DNA of 64,000 nucleotides from contig NC_039516.1 in the NCBI RefSeq assembly GCF_003672135.1, forward strand, positions 6,989,838 through 7,053,837, in the 5' to 3' direction. Below are positions 11,919 to 23,400 of this stretch, piece by piece; within the stretch, counting starts at the first letter, position 1; every line of letters begins with the position of its first letter. The notes beneath the pieces are model-generated. The model was not told the DNA's origin. It made no database searches and was given only the letters and a program-made list of their open reading frames with translations. Position numbers and translations under genes: made by a program. This DNA comes from Ooceraea biroi (taxonomy: Eukaryota; Arthropoda; Insecta; Hymenoptera; Formicidae).

Positions 11919-11964
11919 GGGCGGGAGGGAGTTAGCGGGGACCGAGGGGGTGGATGGGGGAGGG
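11919..11964 (+). other. G-rich cluster, possible G-quadruplex
   Basis: Six or more runs of three to five G lie within 46 bases (GGG at 11919, 11923 and 11927, GGGG at 11937, GGGGG at 11946 and 11956, GGG at 11962). Loop lengths suit an intramolecular quadruplex. Its function is unknown. Confidence 0.5.
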
Positions 11965-13197
11965 AGACGCGCATTCTATGACGAACGCAACGTGACGAGG
12001 AGGAGAGAAGAGAAGAGAAGAGCGCGCAACGTTCGAGCATGTGCGGTGTGACGGATAAAAATATTCTCTCGTCGCGAGCAAACTATAAAACAAAGCCACG
12101 CGCGAATTCGCTCGCGAGCGGGTGCCACACACGCCCGCAGGAATAACTATCCTTGGGTCGACAATAATGCCGCTTATCAATAATTTACTGCTCCGTGATG
12201 CAATACTTTTTACTGCCAATCAATTAAGATAAGTACACGGAACGATCGGTGAGCTTTCGAAGCCCGGAGCACAGGGAGGAGATGAAGAAAAAGAGAAAGA
12301 AGAGAGAGAGTGAGAGAAACAGGGAGAGAGAGGGTGAAATCCTCGGCCGCCGAGTCGCCGTGATTTACGTTGCGAGCAGACGTGTACGCGCTGCGGTATT
12401 GTCTTGTTGCAGCGATGCCTCGGAGAATTAGAATAATTTCAATCTCGGCTTCGAGATCGCGAATCGCGATTCCACGACGGCCAATAATAAGGCAGATTGC
12501 GTTCGCGGAGAATTAGTTCCGGTTATTGTTGCGCCGGATGCAGGCCTTGCCCGCGCGCGAAAGTTCACCCCGCGCGAGCCCGCGGCCACGCGATAATATC
12601 GATAATGCCGCATCTCCGCTCCATCATCCTTTCTTCTTTCTCTCTTTTTTTATTCAGCCAATGCTGAAACGATTGTCGGATTAAAACAAAATCACGTGGA
12701 GGCGCGGCGCGGGAGTCTTAGCCGTCGAATATTTACCGATCCCGCGAGAGAATCGCGGCACGCGAGAGAGAGCCCTCTCATCCCCCTCCCCTCCTTCCCT
12801 CTCAGCCCCTCCTCACGGTTTCGCGCGCGCGCTCGCAATTTTCAACAATGCAACATCTCGTCATTCCTCCCTTTCCCGCCGCCGCGCGTCAATTTTCTTC
12901 TGCCCGTGTTGTTCGCGCGCGCGCCGTTCTCTCGCATATCGCATTTACCGCCGCCATTGCCCCCTCCCCCTTCCCGGTCCCGGGGTCCGCGTTATATAAT
13001 AAATTATTTCATAAATTAAGAGCTATTAACGGGTAATTATCCCCTCGCGTGTGCGTGTTTTTCCGTGAACGCGGTTGCAAAACGCGTTGCGGGAAATACG
13101 CGGAGCGAGAGGAAGAGTAAAAGAGCGAGAGGAATTTTATTCCCCCATTCTGGCATGTAAATTCCTCTAAGAACAATAGGAATATAGAATTGTAGAA

Positions 13198-13201
<4 letters not shown>
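11965..13201. other. Non-coding CpG- and GA-rich interval
   Basis: Contains GA-rich stretches (12280-12340) and a pyrimidine-rich stretch (12775-13000). An acceptor-like TTGTCTTGTTGCAG ends near 12412, but only a short frame follows it. No recognisable gene. Confidence 0.55.
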
Positions 13202-13233
<32 letters not shown>

Positions 13234-13259
13234 TACAGATAGATACATAGATAGATAGA
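13202..13259 (+). repeat. (GA)n(GATA)n microsatellite
   Basis: About fourteen GA units, then GATA/GATACATA units. Confidence 0.96.
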
Positions 13260-13910
13260 GAAAAAGAGAGTAAAAATGGAAATAGATTAGAAAGCACGCC
13301 GCGGACGTTAATTGGCTTTTACACGAAAAGGAACCGAGCGGCAGTTATAACAATTTGTGGCTGAAGTATTGAGTGCAGTCGGCTTGTTAAATAGGTTAAA
13401 ACTCGCGTTACCGCTCCGTAAATTACCTGCATGATACAATACGCAATCTTTCGCTCGGAGAAAATCTCTCACGTAGAGGCGTTCGACTTTTCGAACGCGG
13501 GCATCGTCGGATCAGCTCGCGGTTATTACATTAATTCCGCGAGAAGAACGGTGGAGCCACGATCACGATCCGTACGCAATCCCGGCAAGTCGCACGCCAC
13601 GAGCACGGCGCATCTTCGGGCCTCGCTAATAAACGCTTAAATAAACCAGCCTCCAGTTATCGTGTCGCATTAACAACGATCGCACAAATGAGCCGGCCAG
13701 GACGCGCGATACTTTATCTCCATTAAGTTCTACGCGAAGTAGACACGCCGGCGGAGAGATGCCTCCGCGGAAAGTAGGATAGCGCAGAATTTATTTCATA
13801 TTTCTCTGGGACTGGATTCTTCCTCGGAACGAGTTTAGATATAATGCTCGCCACGCATGAGTAAATTTACGATCGAGCTCTCCCCTTCCGCCTCTGCATT
13901 CATCCCTCCA
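13260..13910. other. Non-coding interval
   Basis: No frame or element recognised. Sequence complexity is normal. Confidence 0.6.
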
Positions 13911-13940
13911 TCTCTCCTCTCTCTCTCTCTCTCTCTCTCT
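13911..13940 (+). repeat. (CT)n microsatellite
   Basis: About thirteen CT/TC units with one CC interruption. Confidence 0.96.
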
Positions 13941-16900
13941 GAGCACGCGCGTTGTCGAATACTCCTCGTCTCGCGCGATATCGCGTCCAAAAATACTCGC
14001 GGCTGCTGATAACAGCTGCGATAATTCCCGTTAATTCGGTCCGAGATGCGTCGAAACGGTTCCTTCACCGGCACTCTTGCTCTCGCTCGCGTGAAAAATG
14101 AAAGGATCCCCGCCCCGTCCCCGCGGACACCGCGAATATTTTTACTCAAGTTGTAGTTGCACGCTCGCGCGAACGAGCGAGATAATAAAGCGAGCGGGCG
14201 ATAAAAGGCATAACTGGCGGAGAAAAAAAATAGGAGGCGAAGTAAACAGAGATAAAGTATATGATAATTGTGCCTCGCGTTGCCGTTCAAACAATGACAT
14301 AGTTTAGACGGCGATAAATGCGGGCGACGCGCATTTAAACGGACATATTTAGTAGTGTGTAATATCCGTCCTCCGCATCTTATGTAAACGTATATTTAAT
14401 ACAAATATTGCTAATAAAAAAATATAAAAAAAAGTTAAAGTACTCTCATTACGCGTGCTGCCGCGCGCGGTGTCTCGATAGCGTTTATCACTTTGTAGAA
14501 AACCCGTTTTCACAAACTTATGTAAGCAAGCGCGTCGGTGTCGGTGAGGATGACACGACGACAGAGGCACCATGATGACGATCCGTCGGCGCGTATAACG
14601 ACCGTTGTTATTATTGTTATTGTTATTTAGATAATACCGCGCCGTTGCGCAACGGACTTCAGTCAGTGCGATAACCGACCGTGGTTTATCGTTCGCCAGG
14701 AAACTGCATTGCCTCTCTCCTGTTTTTCTTTTTTCTTCTCTTGTTCCATCGCCCCCTCCCCTTCATCTCCCTTCCTCCAGTTTTCGTGCACGCTCTCGCT
14801 ATCAGGCCAACCGGAAATCGGTCGTTAAGCCTGAGGCAATTATGTTCTTGATGGCACGTGCGCGATCGGTAGATCTCTCTCTTTCTCTCTCTTTTTCTCT
14901 CGTGCACACGCGCGTTCCTCGTCATCCTTGTGTCATCGGCAGTCGCGAGCGTATGAATGTTTATCGCCAACGTACGCGAGGTGCCGCGAGGGAAAATGCT
15001 AATCGCTGACGGGAATGTGATCTTCAATGAATAAATGATGATTCGATGAGAATACGTAAAAGAGGTCAATTGTCTTTCGCGTAATTTATCTTACGTTACT
15101 GATTTCTGATTTTTGGAATCTTTGACTCGGGATGACATTGTCTTGGCAATTAAAGCTGTCAAAGCCAGACGAAATGATACACCTTCCCGTGAAATGAAAC
15201 GTGAACTTTTCGCACGTTGATCGATCATTCATGATTATTGCGAATGCGTGTCGGGTATAACGAGAATGAACGAGATGAGACATCTCCAGGTCTCGGGGAA
15301 AATTTCGATCGACACGGGATACAGCATTCCGCGTCTCACTCAAGAACCTTCGGCGGATCGAGGTGGACGGAAGGGAGAGAGGAGGAAGCGCACATTTCCG
15401 GCGGAGCGAAATGCGGTCGGCAGTCGGCAGAGTTGTTCATATTTATTTATGCGCGACAATTGACGCTCGCTCGCGCATCATTTTGTAAATATCGCGTTAT
15501 GCGTTGCATTTTTGCGGATGAAAATGAACCGACGACCGAGTCCCCGCCTCTGCTGGGAAAGATCGTTGACGGCGCAGCGCGCGGCGGCAGTCAATGAATC
15601 GTCCGACAATTATCGAATTGAGCAGCGAAGCGGACGCGAACGCGAAAGCGCGCGCGCGTGCGTGACGTATGTGGAATAAATTAACCACCGGTGGTCTCCA
15701 GCGAGCTGGGATACACCCGCCATCAGTCATGAAACAGAGAGAGAATAAAAAAAGAGAGAAAAAAAGGAAAAATCAACACACACGCACGCACACGCTATCG
15801 CTGCGGCAGCGCGCGTGCGACACCGTTATTCTAATTTCTTACGCGCGTCGCATTTTCCCGTTATTTCCACGGGACGCCGCCCGTCGACAATTATTCTCGC
15901 GCGTATGAGTTCGATACCCTCCGGTCGCGCGGCATATCGTTTTTGGGCACCATGAATGCTCGCGAGTGTTCTTCCGAAAATAGCGGCGGCTTGCGCGCGC
16001 CTGTCAGCGATCGCTTTATTATTGCGCGTCGATCGGGATCGTCACGCGTTGATTAAACGAGATCGCTGGGTCTGAAGGGTGGCGCGCGGGCGGGTGGGAG
16101 GACCTCTGGACGTTTGGAACTTTCCAGATCTGCGAGCGGATCTCGTCCGTTTCACCTTTGAGCTTCTCGGATCGCATAAATGCGCGAATCACGGTGCAAA
16201 CTGCTCTCCGGCAATTCACGCTAGAACGTGTTCGTTACGATCGTCGTGCTCGCGCTCGCGCCGCACACTCACGTGCACGCGTAATTAATTATAATTAACG
16301 CCGCCACACCACTTAATGCGGAGAAATTCAACTTTGCTCGCTCGCCGGCCGAATCGTTTCCCGTCTCGTTTCGAGACGGGCCGGCCGCGCGACGTTTCGG
16401 CGTAATTAGCCGGACGAGCCTTTGCAACGAGATATTATAAAACTACGTTACGGAAAGCGGGAGGAAGGGCGAGCGAGCGAGGGCGAGTCGAGCTGTGTAA
16501 TAATAATTTGTTCCCGCACCGCGCGCCTCGCGGCCCCCTACGATTCCTCACTTTCGACGTAAATCCATTTTCCCCCGTCGCGCGCTTTAATTGCGAGCGA
16601 ATCATCAGAATGCGCGCACGAATCGAGAATCGTAAAGTGTCTGCCGGAACAAAGCAGTTTCTGGCTGGAGAAAGATTATTGTCAAATTCGTCGGAGAGAC
16701 GCAAACACAAAGCACAAACGAATATCTAGTATCTTTGTTTCTTTCTCTTTTTTTAAATTAGATTTACATTAGTTGCGTTGCAAAGTCTGCACAATGCGCA
16801 CCGTCTCTCGGGATACGCGCGTGCAACGAGGGAAAGAGAGAGAGAAAGAGACAGAGTGCGAGAGAAGAGTGTCGGACGGGGTGCGCGCGAGGGTAGGTTT

Positions 16901-17130
16901 CAATGTAGCCGCGCACACAATTTAGAAATCGGGTCGTCAATCCATCGTAAATCAAGTTCGGGCAATTAAATGCGACATAATTTTACGATTAAAGTTTTTA
17001 GTGGGCGAGCGCTCGCTCGCGCCGGTAATGGAACTCCGCGCGCGACCGCCCACGCAAGTGTGTATTAAATGGTAAAATCCATATCGAGAGAGAGGAAGAG
17101 CCGTGCCGCGATCTGCTCGTTTCCCTCCAG
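13941..17130. other. Non-coding CpG-rich interval
   Basis: Only chance frames occur. An initiator-like TTCAGTCAGT lies at about 14658, without a good downstream element. Pyrimidine tracts lie at 14706-14780 and 14875-14900, a strong hairpin at 16345-16386, and a GA-rich run at 16828-16866. Confidence 0.55.
16345..16386. other. Perfect short hairpin with GC-rich shoulders
   Basis: CCCGTCTCG (16360-16368) and CGAGACGGG (16372-16380) form a perfect 9-bp stem with a 3-nt TTT loop. CCGGCC at 16345-16350 and at 16381-16386 flanks it and could extend the pairing. There is no U-tract typical of a terminator. Its function is unknown. Confidence 0.5.
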
Positions 17131-17240
17131 CGTCCTCTATCTACCTCTCTTTCTCCATCGCGAGTGCCGCTGCGCTCGCTGCTGCGCTCCGAGTCGGCAC
17201 AGAAGCGGTAGCACCGGAGGAGCAGCGACCTTTGCCGCCT
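17131..17240 (+). other. Candidate internal exon (110 nt)
   Basis: A pyrimidine-rich acceptor (CGTTTCCCTCCAG, ending at 17130) and a near-perfect donor (CCT|GTAAGTCG, intron from 17241) bracket 110 nt that stay open in two frames. One frame reads Ala/Val/Glu/Pro-rich residues such as VGTEAVAPEEQRPLPP near its end. The length is typical of an insect internal exon. No homologous family is recognised and no neighbouring exon was identified, so a chance pairing of sites cannot be excluded. Confidence 0.18.
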
Positions 17241-18347
17241 GTAAGTCGACGCGTAAAGCTCACCTCGACTCCTCTTTCACACGAGAGAGACGAGTCGACG
17301 GGTAAGGCTACCGCGACAGCTTAAAGCTCGCCGAGCAGCCGGCGGCGAGCGCGGCTAAACGCGTCTTGCCGATCCGATCTGCAACGCAGGAGCGATGCAC
17401 CGAGGATGCAGCTGGATGCTGTTCCTCCCGCGAATGACTCGTGATTGACTTGACACTGCGACGTGGATTATCGATATTACGGTTTTCGAGGTTCTTATGA
17501 AGTTTCTGGCTCGTGTTGTTCCGATGCAAAAATTCGGTGATCGTGAGTTGAAGGAAATTTCGTCGTTTCCTCGAGTCTTCTTTAACTTCTTATGAAATTG
17601 TTTGCATTAAATTGTAAAATAATTAGATGTGCGCTGATGCGAAGCTCGAGGCTTGGAAAATAAAATGTGGCACAAGTTGTGTTTATTAAAATTAAAAAAT
17701 TTTTCAGTGTTGAAATATTTGCAGTGGAAAGATTTCACTCTGAAATTTAGCGTCTGCATCCACTGTGTACTTTATGTAAATTTCCTTTCTGAAGCAATTT
17801 GTATACTGCAGTAATGTTAAAACATAACTTGTTGCCCGAACCTTCGGTCTCCGAAATAATAATGCGCGGCTCGACAAAAATTCTACTCGGATGCGACGTT
17901 GTGTAGTTTCGAGCGTGATATCTCGGTACCAAGAAGATGCGGGTCGAAAAACAGCCGGAGCATTATATGCATTAAATGCCAAACAGGCGTATAATTGTAC
18001 GACTTATGTAATGACTAACAGACACGCGTCGTCAAACCGAGCAAAGCGACCGTGGCAGTTCTAAAACTGCGCGGATAAATATGAACAATCTCGCAGCTGC
18101 GAATCTAGATCGGTGCGTCAAGTCGTTACGAGTGTCGATCGATCGCTCAACAAAGCGACAAACAACGACGCTCCCTTCATGTACTTGGCTACACACGTGA
18201 TGTTGCCTCTATATGTATGTATGTGAGTGCGTGATTTAAGCTCCGAGATATAATAAAATCCGCGCAAGCCAGATTTTGCCGGCGCACCCGGAAATAGACA
18301 AATGTACAATAATAGCTCTCCGACGCGTACTTGCATAACTTCGCGAG
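17241..18347. other. Non-coding interval
   Basis: AT-rich at 17590-17830. No recognisable frame. Confidence 0.6.
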
Positions 18348-18352
18348 CATCA

Positions 18353-18383
<31 letters not shown>

Positions 18384-18387
18384 CGTC
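18348..18387 (+). repeat. (ATC)n(GTC)n trinucleotide array
   Basis: CATCATCGTCATCATC followed by eight GTC/TCG units. The minus-strand frame encodes a run of 13 aspartates and is not evidence for a gene. Confidence 0.96.
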
Positions 18388-18826
18388 TAACAATACGTCA
18401 CAACCTCACCGCGAATGACACAGGATGCTGAAAATATAGTACTTTTACCGGTACTTTATGTAACAACTTTGTGTTGTTGCTCGTATCGTTTATCACGTGT
18501 CTAAAAATCAATCTAAACGCATACGACACTTCAATAAAAAATCAGACGTTCTCTCGACGCGGTTTTGAACGGCGAGACGATAAAGTTTTACCAGATTTTA
18601 TGGATTCGCCTGAGACTGATTAACGCGGCAATTAATTATCGACAGATTTATCAATTGAATAGTTAAGAGCGAACGCGCACGTCACAGATAACGCAGATAA
18701 GTCTCGGTATCTCGGGATCACCGAGAAAACACGGCGGAAGTACGCCGGCGATGGGACGACAGGCGTCAGTCTGCCGGTGCCGCTCTCGTCGTCGCTCTCT
18801 CGTCGGCGATAGTCCGACGTGTCAGA

Positions 18827-18882
18827 CGATGAGGACGAGGACGACGACGACGACGACGATGATGACGACAACCGACGACGAT
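18827..18882 (+). repeat. (GAC/ACG)n trinucleotide array
   Basis: GAGGAC, then about seven ACG/GAC units, then GATGATGAC. It is the reverse-complement type of the array at 18348, about 440 bp away. Confidence 0.95.
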
Positions 18883-19216
18883 GTGCCAGCCTCCTTGACA
18901 GAAGGAAGAAAGGAGAAACATCGTGGCGTGGCGCACCGAGTGCGTGAGAGCCTCGGGGAAGAAAAGAGCACGTACAAAGAAGACGAGACTTGCGCGTCCA
19001 GGGGCCCCGGACTCGCTCGTTCGCCCATTCGCCTGCTCGCGTGTTATATACACAGGGTGAGAGAGAACGCGAAGCGAGCGAGCGAGCGGGCGCGCGCGCG
19101 CGTTCATTATGATTCGTGTATTTATATAAGGTCTAAAAATATACGCGCGCGCGCTGTGTGCCGGCGGGCCCCGCCCGGTATTTCATCTGAGAATAATATT
19201 TTAATGTACATACGTC

Positions 19217-19560
19217 GCCTGCCCCCCTTGCCTTCTCTCCTGCACTCCTCCTCCGACCCCCGTTCGCTCTCTTTCTCTCTTTCCCGTCCCGACCCTCCCT
19301 CGTCCTCGTTCGCTCTCTCTAACGCGTTAACGTATCTCCCTCTTTCTCTTTCTCTTTCTTTCCCTTTCCCTCTCCCCGTCTGTCTATCTCTCTTTTTCTC
19401 TCCGTTCGTCGTTCCTCACACATAGTTTCTCCCTCCTCTCTTTGTCAGCCTCTCCTTTTATGCCAGCAGCGTCTCTTTCTCCTTCTGCCTTCCGATCTCG
19501 CTTCCTTCTTCGGCCCTCACGTCTCTCTTCTCTCCCCCCCTACCTCCCCCAGCCCCGTTC
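19217..19560 (+). repeat. Long polypyrimidine tract
   Basis: About 340 bases dominated by C and T on the plus strand with CTCT, TTTCTC and CCCTCT blocks and few purines. A 224-codon frame that runs into it is a Ser/Leu/Pro-rich artefact. Confidence 0.9.
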
Positions 19561-20890
19561 CGTCGCTTTGTGCTCGGCGCGTTTTTTGATGTTTCTCTCT
19601 CCTACGTGAGAGAACTCGCGTTTGTTGCGCCGGAATTGTGCATGTGCGCCGGTGCTCACGGTCGTGTAAGCGCGAGCGCGCGGCAGTGTGTACACACATT
19701 ATAATGGCCTCCTTGTGTGTACCGGGAGGCGAGAGAGAATCTTCGTGCTTCGCTCGCGGCGCCGAAAAGAGATTTTCGTGATGCCCGCTGTGTTAATTGA
19801 GGTTTTTTCCCGTCTCCCGTCTCCCCTCTCTCTGTCGTTCCCTCTCCGTTGCTCTGCTACCCTCTTCGCCTCACCGCCTGCGGTTGCTTTCTGGTTTATA
19901 GCGTTGCGGGGCTACGGCAATTCTAATTCCATCGCTAATAAATTGGGATAACTGTCGAACACCTCTCCTTTTCTCTCTCTTTTTCTTTTTCTCTCTTTTC
20001 CTCACAGTCAGAGTCTCTCATTGATGCCCACCATAGTACGTACAACGCGGCGATGATATTAATCGAGATTGAGATTAGAATGAAACGCACACGTGACGTT
20101 GAGCTTCTACTTCTCCCTAGCTCGAATCAGGCGGGAACACGAGAAAAAGCTTCTATACATTCTTCTGAGAGTGTATAGAATTTGAGAATTTATCGTGCGT
20201 TCCTCCGATAGCGGCAGATGAGCGTACTGCGTTCGCTATCAATGGACACTTTCGTCGAGACGCATTGATAGGATATTCTCCCAGATGAATAGCATTTTCT
20301 CGAAAAACGGAAAGGAATACAAGACACTATCAATGATAGACAAAAAGACGTGTGGAACTAACGTCGCTAACGAAATGTCACGCAGCTAATTCCGAGATAA
20401 GTCCGGTTGTGCCGAGTTCACTGTACTCCACACTACTTATCCCAAGGTTAAATTAAATTAAATTAGGAATCACGTGACGCTCTCGGGGAAAAATAAACCG
20501 TAACTTTCTTACATAATAAGAAGCTTCGCCGAGGGAGTAATACGTTTCTGCCTCACATACTACTGCGAGCTATATACGTATTTTCAACTCCTTCAATTTT
20601 TTGGAACATGAATCATGGAAAATATTTATCATCAACACTCCCCTTCCCTCGCCCTCCAGAAATCTGAAAGATATTTTATTTCCAAAACGTTATACATTGC
20701 ACTATGATATTATTTGATAACATGTAAAATTCGCTTCTCTCTTCTCAAAAAAACGGAGCAATAGAACTATAAGGCACAGCGGCTTATAAGGCCAATATTT
20801 GGCGAAATGCGGCGCGAGGAAAGAATCGTATCCGACGCTTGCAGTGGCAACGCTCGCGGGTGGCGTGGCGCGAGGGTGATGAGATACACA
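19561..20890. other. Non-coding interval with one extended hairpin
   Basis: No recognisable gene. Contains the hairpin at 20134-20203, a TTAAA short repeat at about 20448-20465 and an AT-rich stretch at 20560-20760. Confidence 0.55.
20134..20203. ncRNA. Candidate hairpin RNA (about 70 nt)
   Basis: The core is TTCTATACATTCT (20151-20163) paired with AGAGTGTATAGAA (20168-20180), giving 13 pairs including one G-T and a TCTG loop. Beyond an internal loop, GGAAC/GTTCC and ACGA/TCGT arms (20134-20142 with 20193-20203) pair again with a 2-nt bulge. The size is like a microRNA precursor, but the internal loop is large and asymmetric, and I do not recognise a known mature microRNA. Either strand could be the transcribed one. 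Confidence 0.15.
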
Positions 20891-20926
20891 TGTGTATGCA
20901 TGTGTGTTTGTTTGTGTGTGTGTGCA
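20891..20926 (+). repeat. (TG)n-rich microsatellite
   Basis: TGTGTATGCATGTG followed by TTTG and TGTG units. Confidence 0.88.
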
Positions 20927-21628
20927 CGACCCAGTAACCGAGCGGCCGCGCCACCGCGCCGGGAGAAACTCGTCGAAACGAGATCCCTGTGTTTCAATTG
21001 TAAGGATCTCCCGGAGGCCAGTTCCACGCGCGCGCGTGTGCATTTTTCTCGGTCCCGATGTATCCGGGAAAAGCGGTGTATCCGCTCCGCGATGGCGCGC
21101 CGGCAGTCATCGATTCCGCCGTAAAATCGTTTTCCTTCCGAGCGCGCGCACTTTGGCACTCTCCCGTCGCGGCGTGTATTATAAATGCGATAGGAACGTC
21201 GTTTCCGGGATCGATTGCGTCGCCTTTGACGTAGCCGGCGAATCGTATCGAACCGTTGCCGCGAACAGGGGCGGAATCCAGAGAGGAAGAGGAGAAGGAG
21301 GGAGAGAGAAGGAAGGGATGCTACTCCGACGGCTAACAGCAGGGGTCAGCAATTTCCGTCGTCAACCGAAAATCAGTTAATCGGTGCGGTCCCGCGCCGA
21401 TTCGTCTCTCTCGATCGTAACGAAGGAGAGGTGTACCCTCGGCAAAGAAGCTTCCCTCGAAGCTTACGTGGAGGGGGATAAAAATTCGCGCGCGATTTAT
21501 TAGGAGAGACGAGGGTACGCATTGGTTTTTGCTGGTCTCGCAATGCGGTAACGTAATATCGGGTGTCTGCAAATGATGGATAATCGAGTACGCACAAGGG
21601 TGGTAGGTATCAAGCCTAAGTCTGCCCA

Positions 21629-21673
21629 CGTGCGTGTGCGTGTGCGTGTGCGTGTGCGTGTGCGTGCGCGCGT
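21629..21673 (+). repeat. (GTGTGC)n hexanucleotide repeat
   Basis: About six GTGTGC units passing into GCGCGC. Frames read as Val-Arg or Arg-Thr alternation on opposite strands. Confidence 0.95.
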
Positions 21674-21945
21674 GATATACCGCCCGGTACGAGCGGCAAT
21701 TTTTAGCGTTTCGATAAATCTCATTCTTACCGTGAAATATGATAATAATTATTTAAAACGTAAACTATAAGCTCTCTCGCGCACACGAGTTGTACGTACA
21801 TCGCGAACGCGTCGCAGCACGTTCTCTCCCCTTTCCTTCCCCGGTCTCCTTCATTCCGTCCGTCTCTGTTCTGTTCTCCTCTCTTGCTTTTTCTCTCCCT
21901 CTCTCTCTTTCGCGTCTTTCCGTCTTTCTCGCACTATACTTGCAG

Positions 21946-22088
21946 GCTGGTCTAACTAACTACCTACGCGCTTATGCCACCGCGCCCCGTCGCCCTCTCG
22001 TTCCCCCCTCGTCACCCTGCGCGCCCTGCCGCTTCGCCTTCCCCCGAGATCGCGCGGGCATATACACGAGTGTACGTCTTTAAATAAA
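21946..22088 (+). other. Candidate terminal exon with poly(A) signal
   Basis: A long pyrimidine region ends in ACTATACTTGCAG at 21945, a strong 3' splice site. Reading in phase 0 from 21946, the next 45 codons stay open, starting AGLTNYLRAYATAPRR, and stop at TAA 22081-22083. The poly(A) signal AATAAA at 22083-22088 overlaps the stop codon. The peptide is Pro/Arg/Ala-rich and belongs to no family I know. An AATAAA on the opposite strand (22091-22096) lies immediately next to it. An upstream coding exon was not found, so the exon could also be non-coding or spurious. Confidence 0.2.
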
Positions 22089-22096
22089 CTTTTATT

Positions 22097-23336
22097 TATA
22101 CGACCAGTCGGCGAGATGAATTTGCGCGATTCCTATCGTACACGGCCGGATATGCACGATGGATTCGAGTCGCTTTCGCTTCTACCAAATGGCCTTCTCC
22201 TCTCCCAACCACCCTCGTCTCTCAAGTCATTGACCGTCGATCGGTGTTTTAGTCGATGACGCTTTCCGTCGTTTGAACCCCGGAACGAATGCGTCATCGC
22301 GAGGGACACGTCATGTACGAACAATTTGGAAGAGTAATTTCAGTATTTTTCATTTATTATATTTGTTTACAACAGTTTTAAATGCGCAGATTAAAATTTA
22401 ATATCCCACTTATTCTCAATTAATCATTAATTAATCGTGAAACCGTGTCGCAGAGCGTTCCATTGAATGCCTCTGACTGCGCGACGATTATTATGTAGTC
22501 CAGTGTGGTTCATGTATGCAATCATTCTTTTACATCACTCACGCTTAAAGGCGGCCGCGCGGCAACTTGCTCTATTATTTGCATTCGGTATGGCTCTTTG
22601 TTTGAAATAATAACTCGCTTCTCGAACCTTCCCGGCAATCTGCTCCCTTCCTTACTCCCCTTTACCGCGCCTAAGCAATTAACTCGTTATTCGGCCGGCC
22701 GCTAAACTGACTTCGCGTAAAGTTAAGGCACCATTACCGTGTTGTAAAACGTAAGCGCGGATCGCGAGCTAATTGACTTCGCCTCCCTTCGCGCCTCGCG
22801 CAAAGTTAGATTACCCTCTTACTGCCCCTCATCGAGAGGGACAAGCGAAATAAGTCGTCTCGCGGAATAGTAGTCGTGCCACCTTTGCTCGCCAGTTACT
22901 CGACTCGAGTAACTTGGCACTCGACTTGCCCGCCAGCTGACATGACTCGCGCGCAAAATCGCTCCCGGCTACCGCGCGGCTTTGATCTCGGCTCGCTGGT
23001 CGAGACAGCACGACGCACGCCGCGGATTTTCGGGCCGATTCTCGACGACAGCGAGCGAGCGCGCGCGCGCATCGAGTTATACGCGCGGCGTGTCGATTGA
23101 TAATACGGCGCGATGCTTGGCTCGGAACCCGAGAAACAACCCGAGACGCGCGACTCCACTTCGGACAGTACACATAACTCCGCGCACAGACGTACATACA
23201 AACGCATACGCGTGTTTACGTATACGCACCTACACACGCGCGCGCTTGCCGGCGTATACTCCGGTGTGTACATGCAAACGCAAGCGGCTATAAATTTCAA
23301 TAAAACCCTCGCTGTGTGTAGAGACGTGTGGCAAGC
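22097..23336. other. Non-coding interval
   Basis: AT-rich near 22340-22440, then CpG-rich. No recognisable frame. Confidence 0.6.
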
Positions 23337-23400
23337 GCGAGAAGGAGGAGGAGGACGACGACGAGGAGGGGAGGGGGAGGCGGCCGAGGGGGAGGGAGCG
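23337..23400 (+). repeat. Purine-rich (GGA)n(CGA)n tract with G-runs
   Basis: GGAGGAGGA, CGACGACGA and then GGGGAGGGGGAGG and GAGGGGGAGGGAG. The last part has four long G-runs and could form a quadruplex. Confidence 0.9.

Noticed and set aside
7925..13405. Shared 21-mer (CTTRTTAAATAGGTTAAARCT) at 7926 and 13383
   Set aside because: 19 of 21 matches between two sites in 64 kb is within what chance can give, and the flanks do not align.
14656..14693. Initiator-like TTCAGTCAGT
   Set aside because: The region +28 to +33 does not fit a downstream promoter element, and no TATA box or exon is linked to it.
18751..19425. 224-codon plus-strand open frame
   Set aside because: Contains a trinucleotide array (Thr/Met run) and ends in a 340-bp pyrimidine tract. 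Not protein-like.
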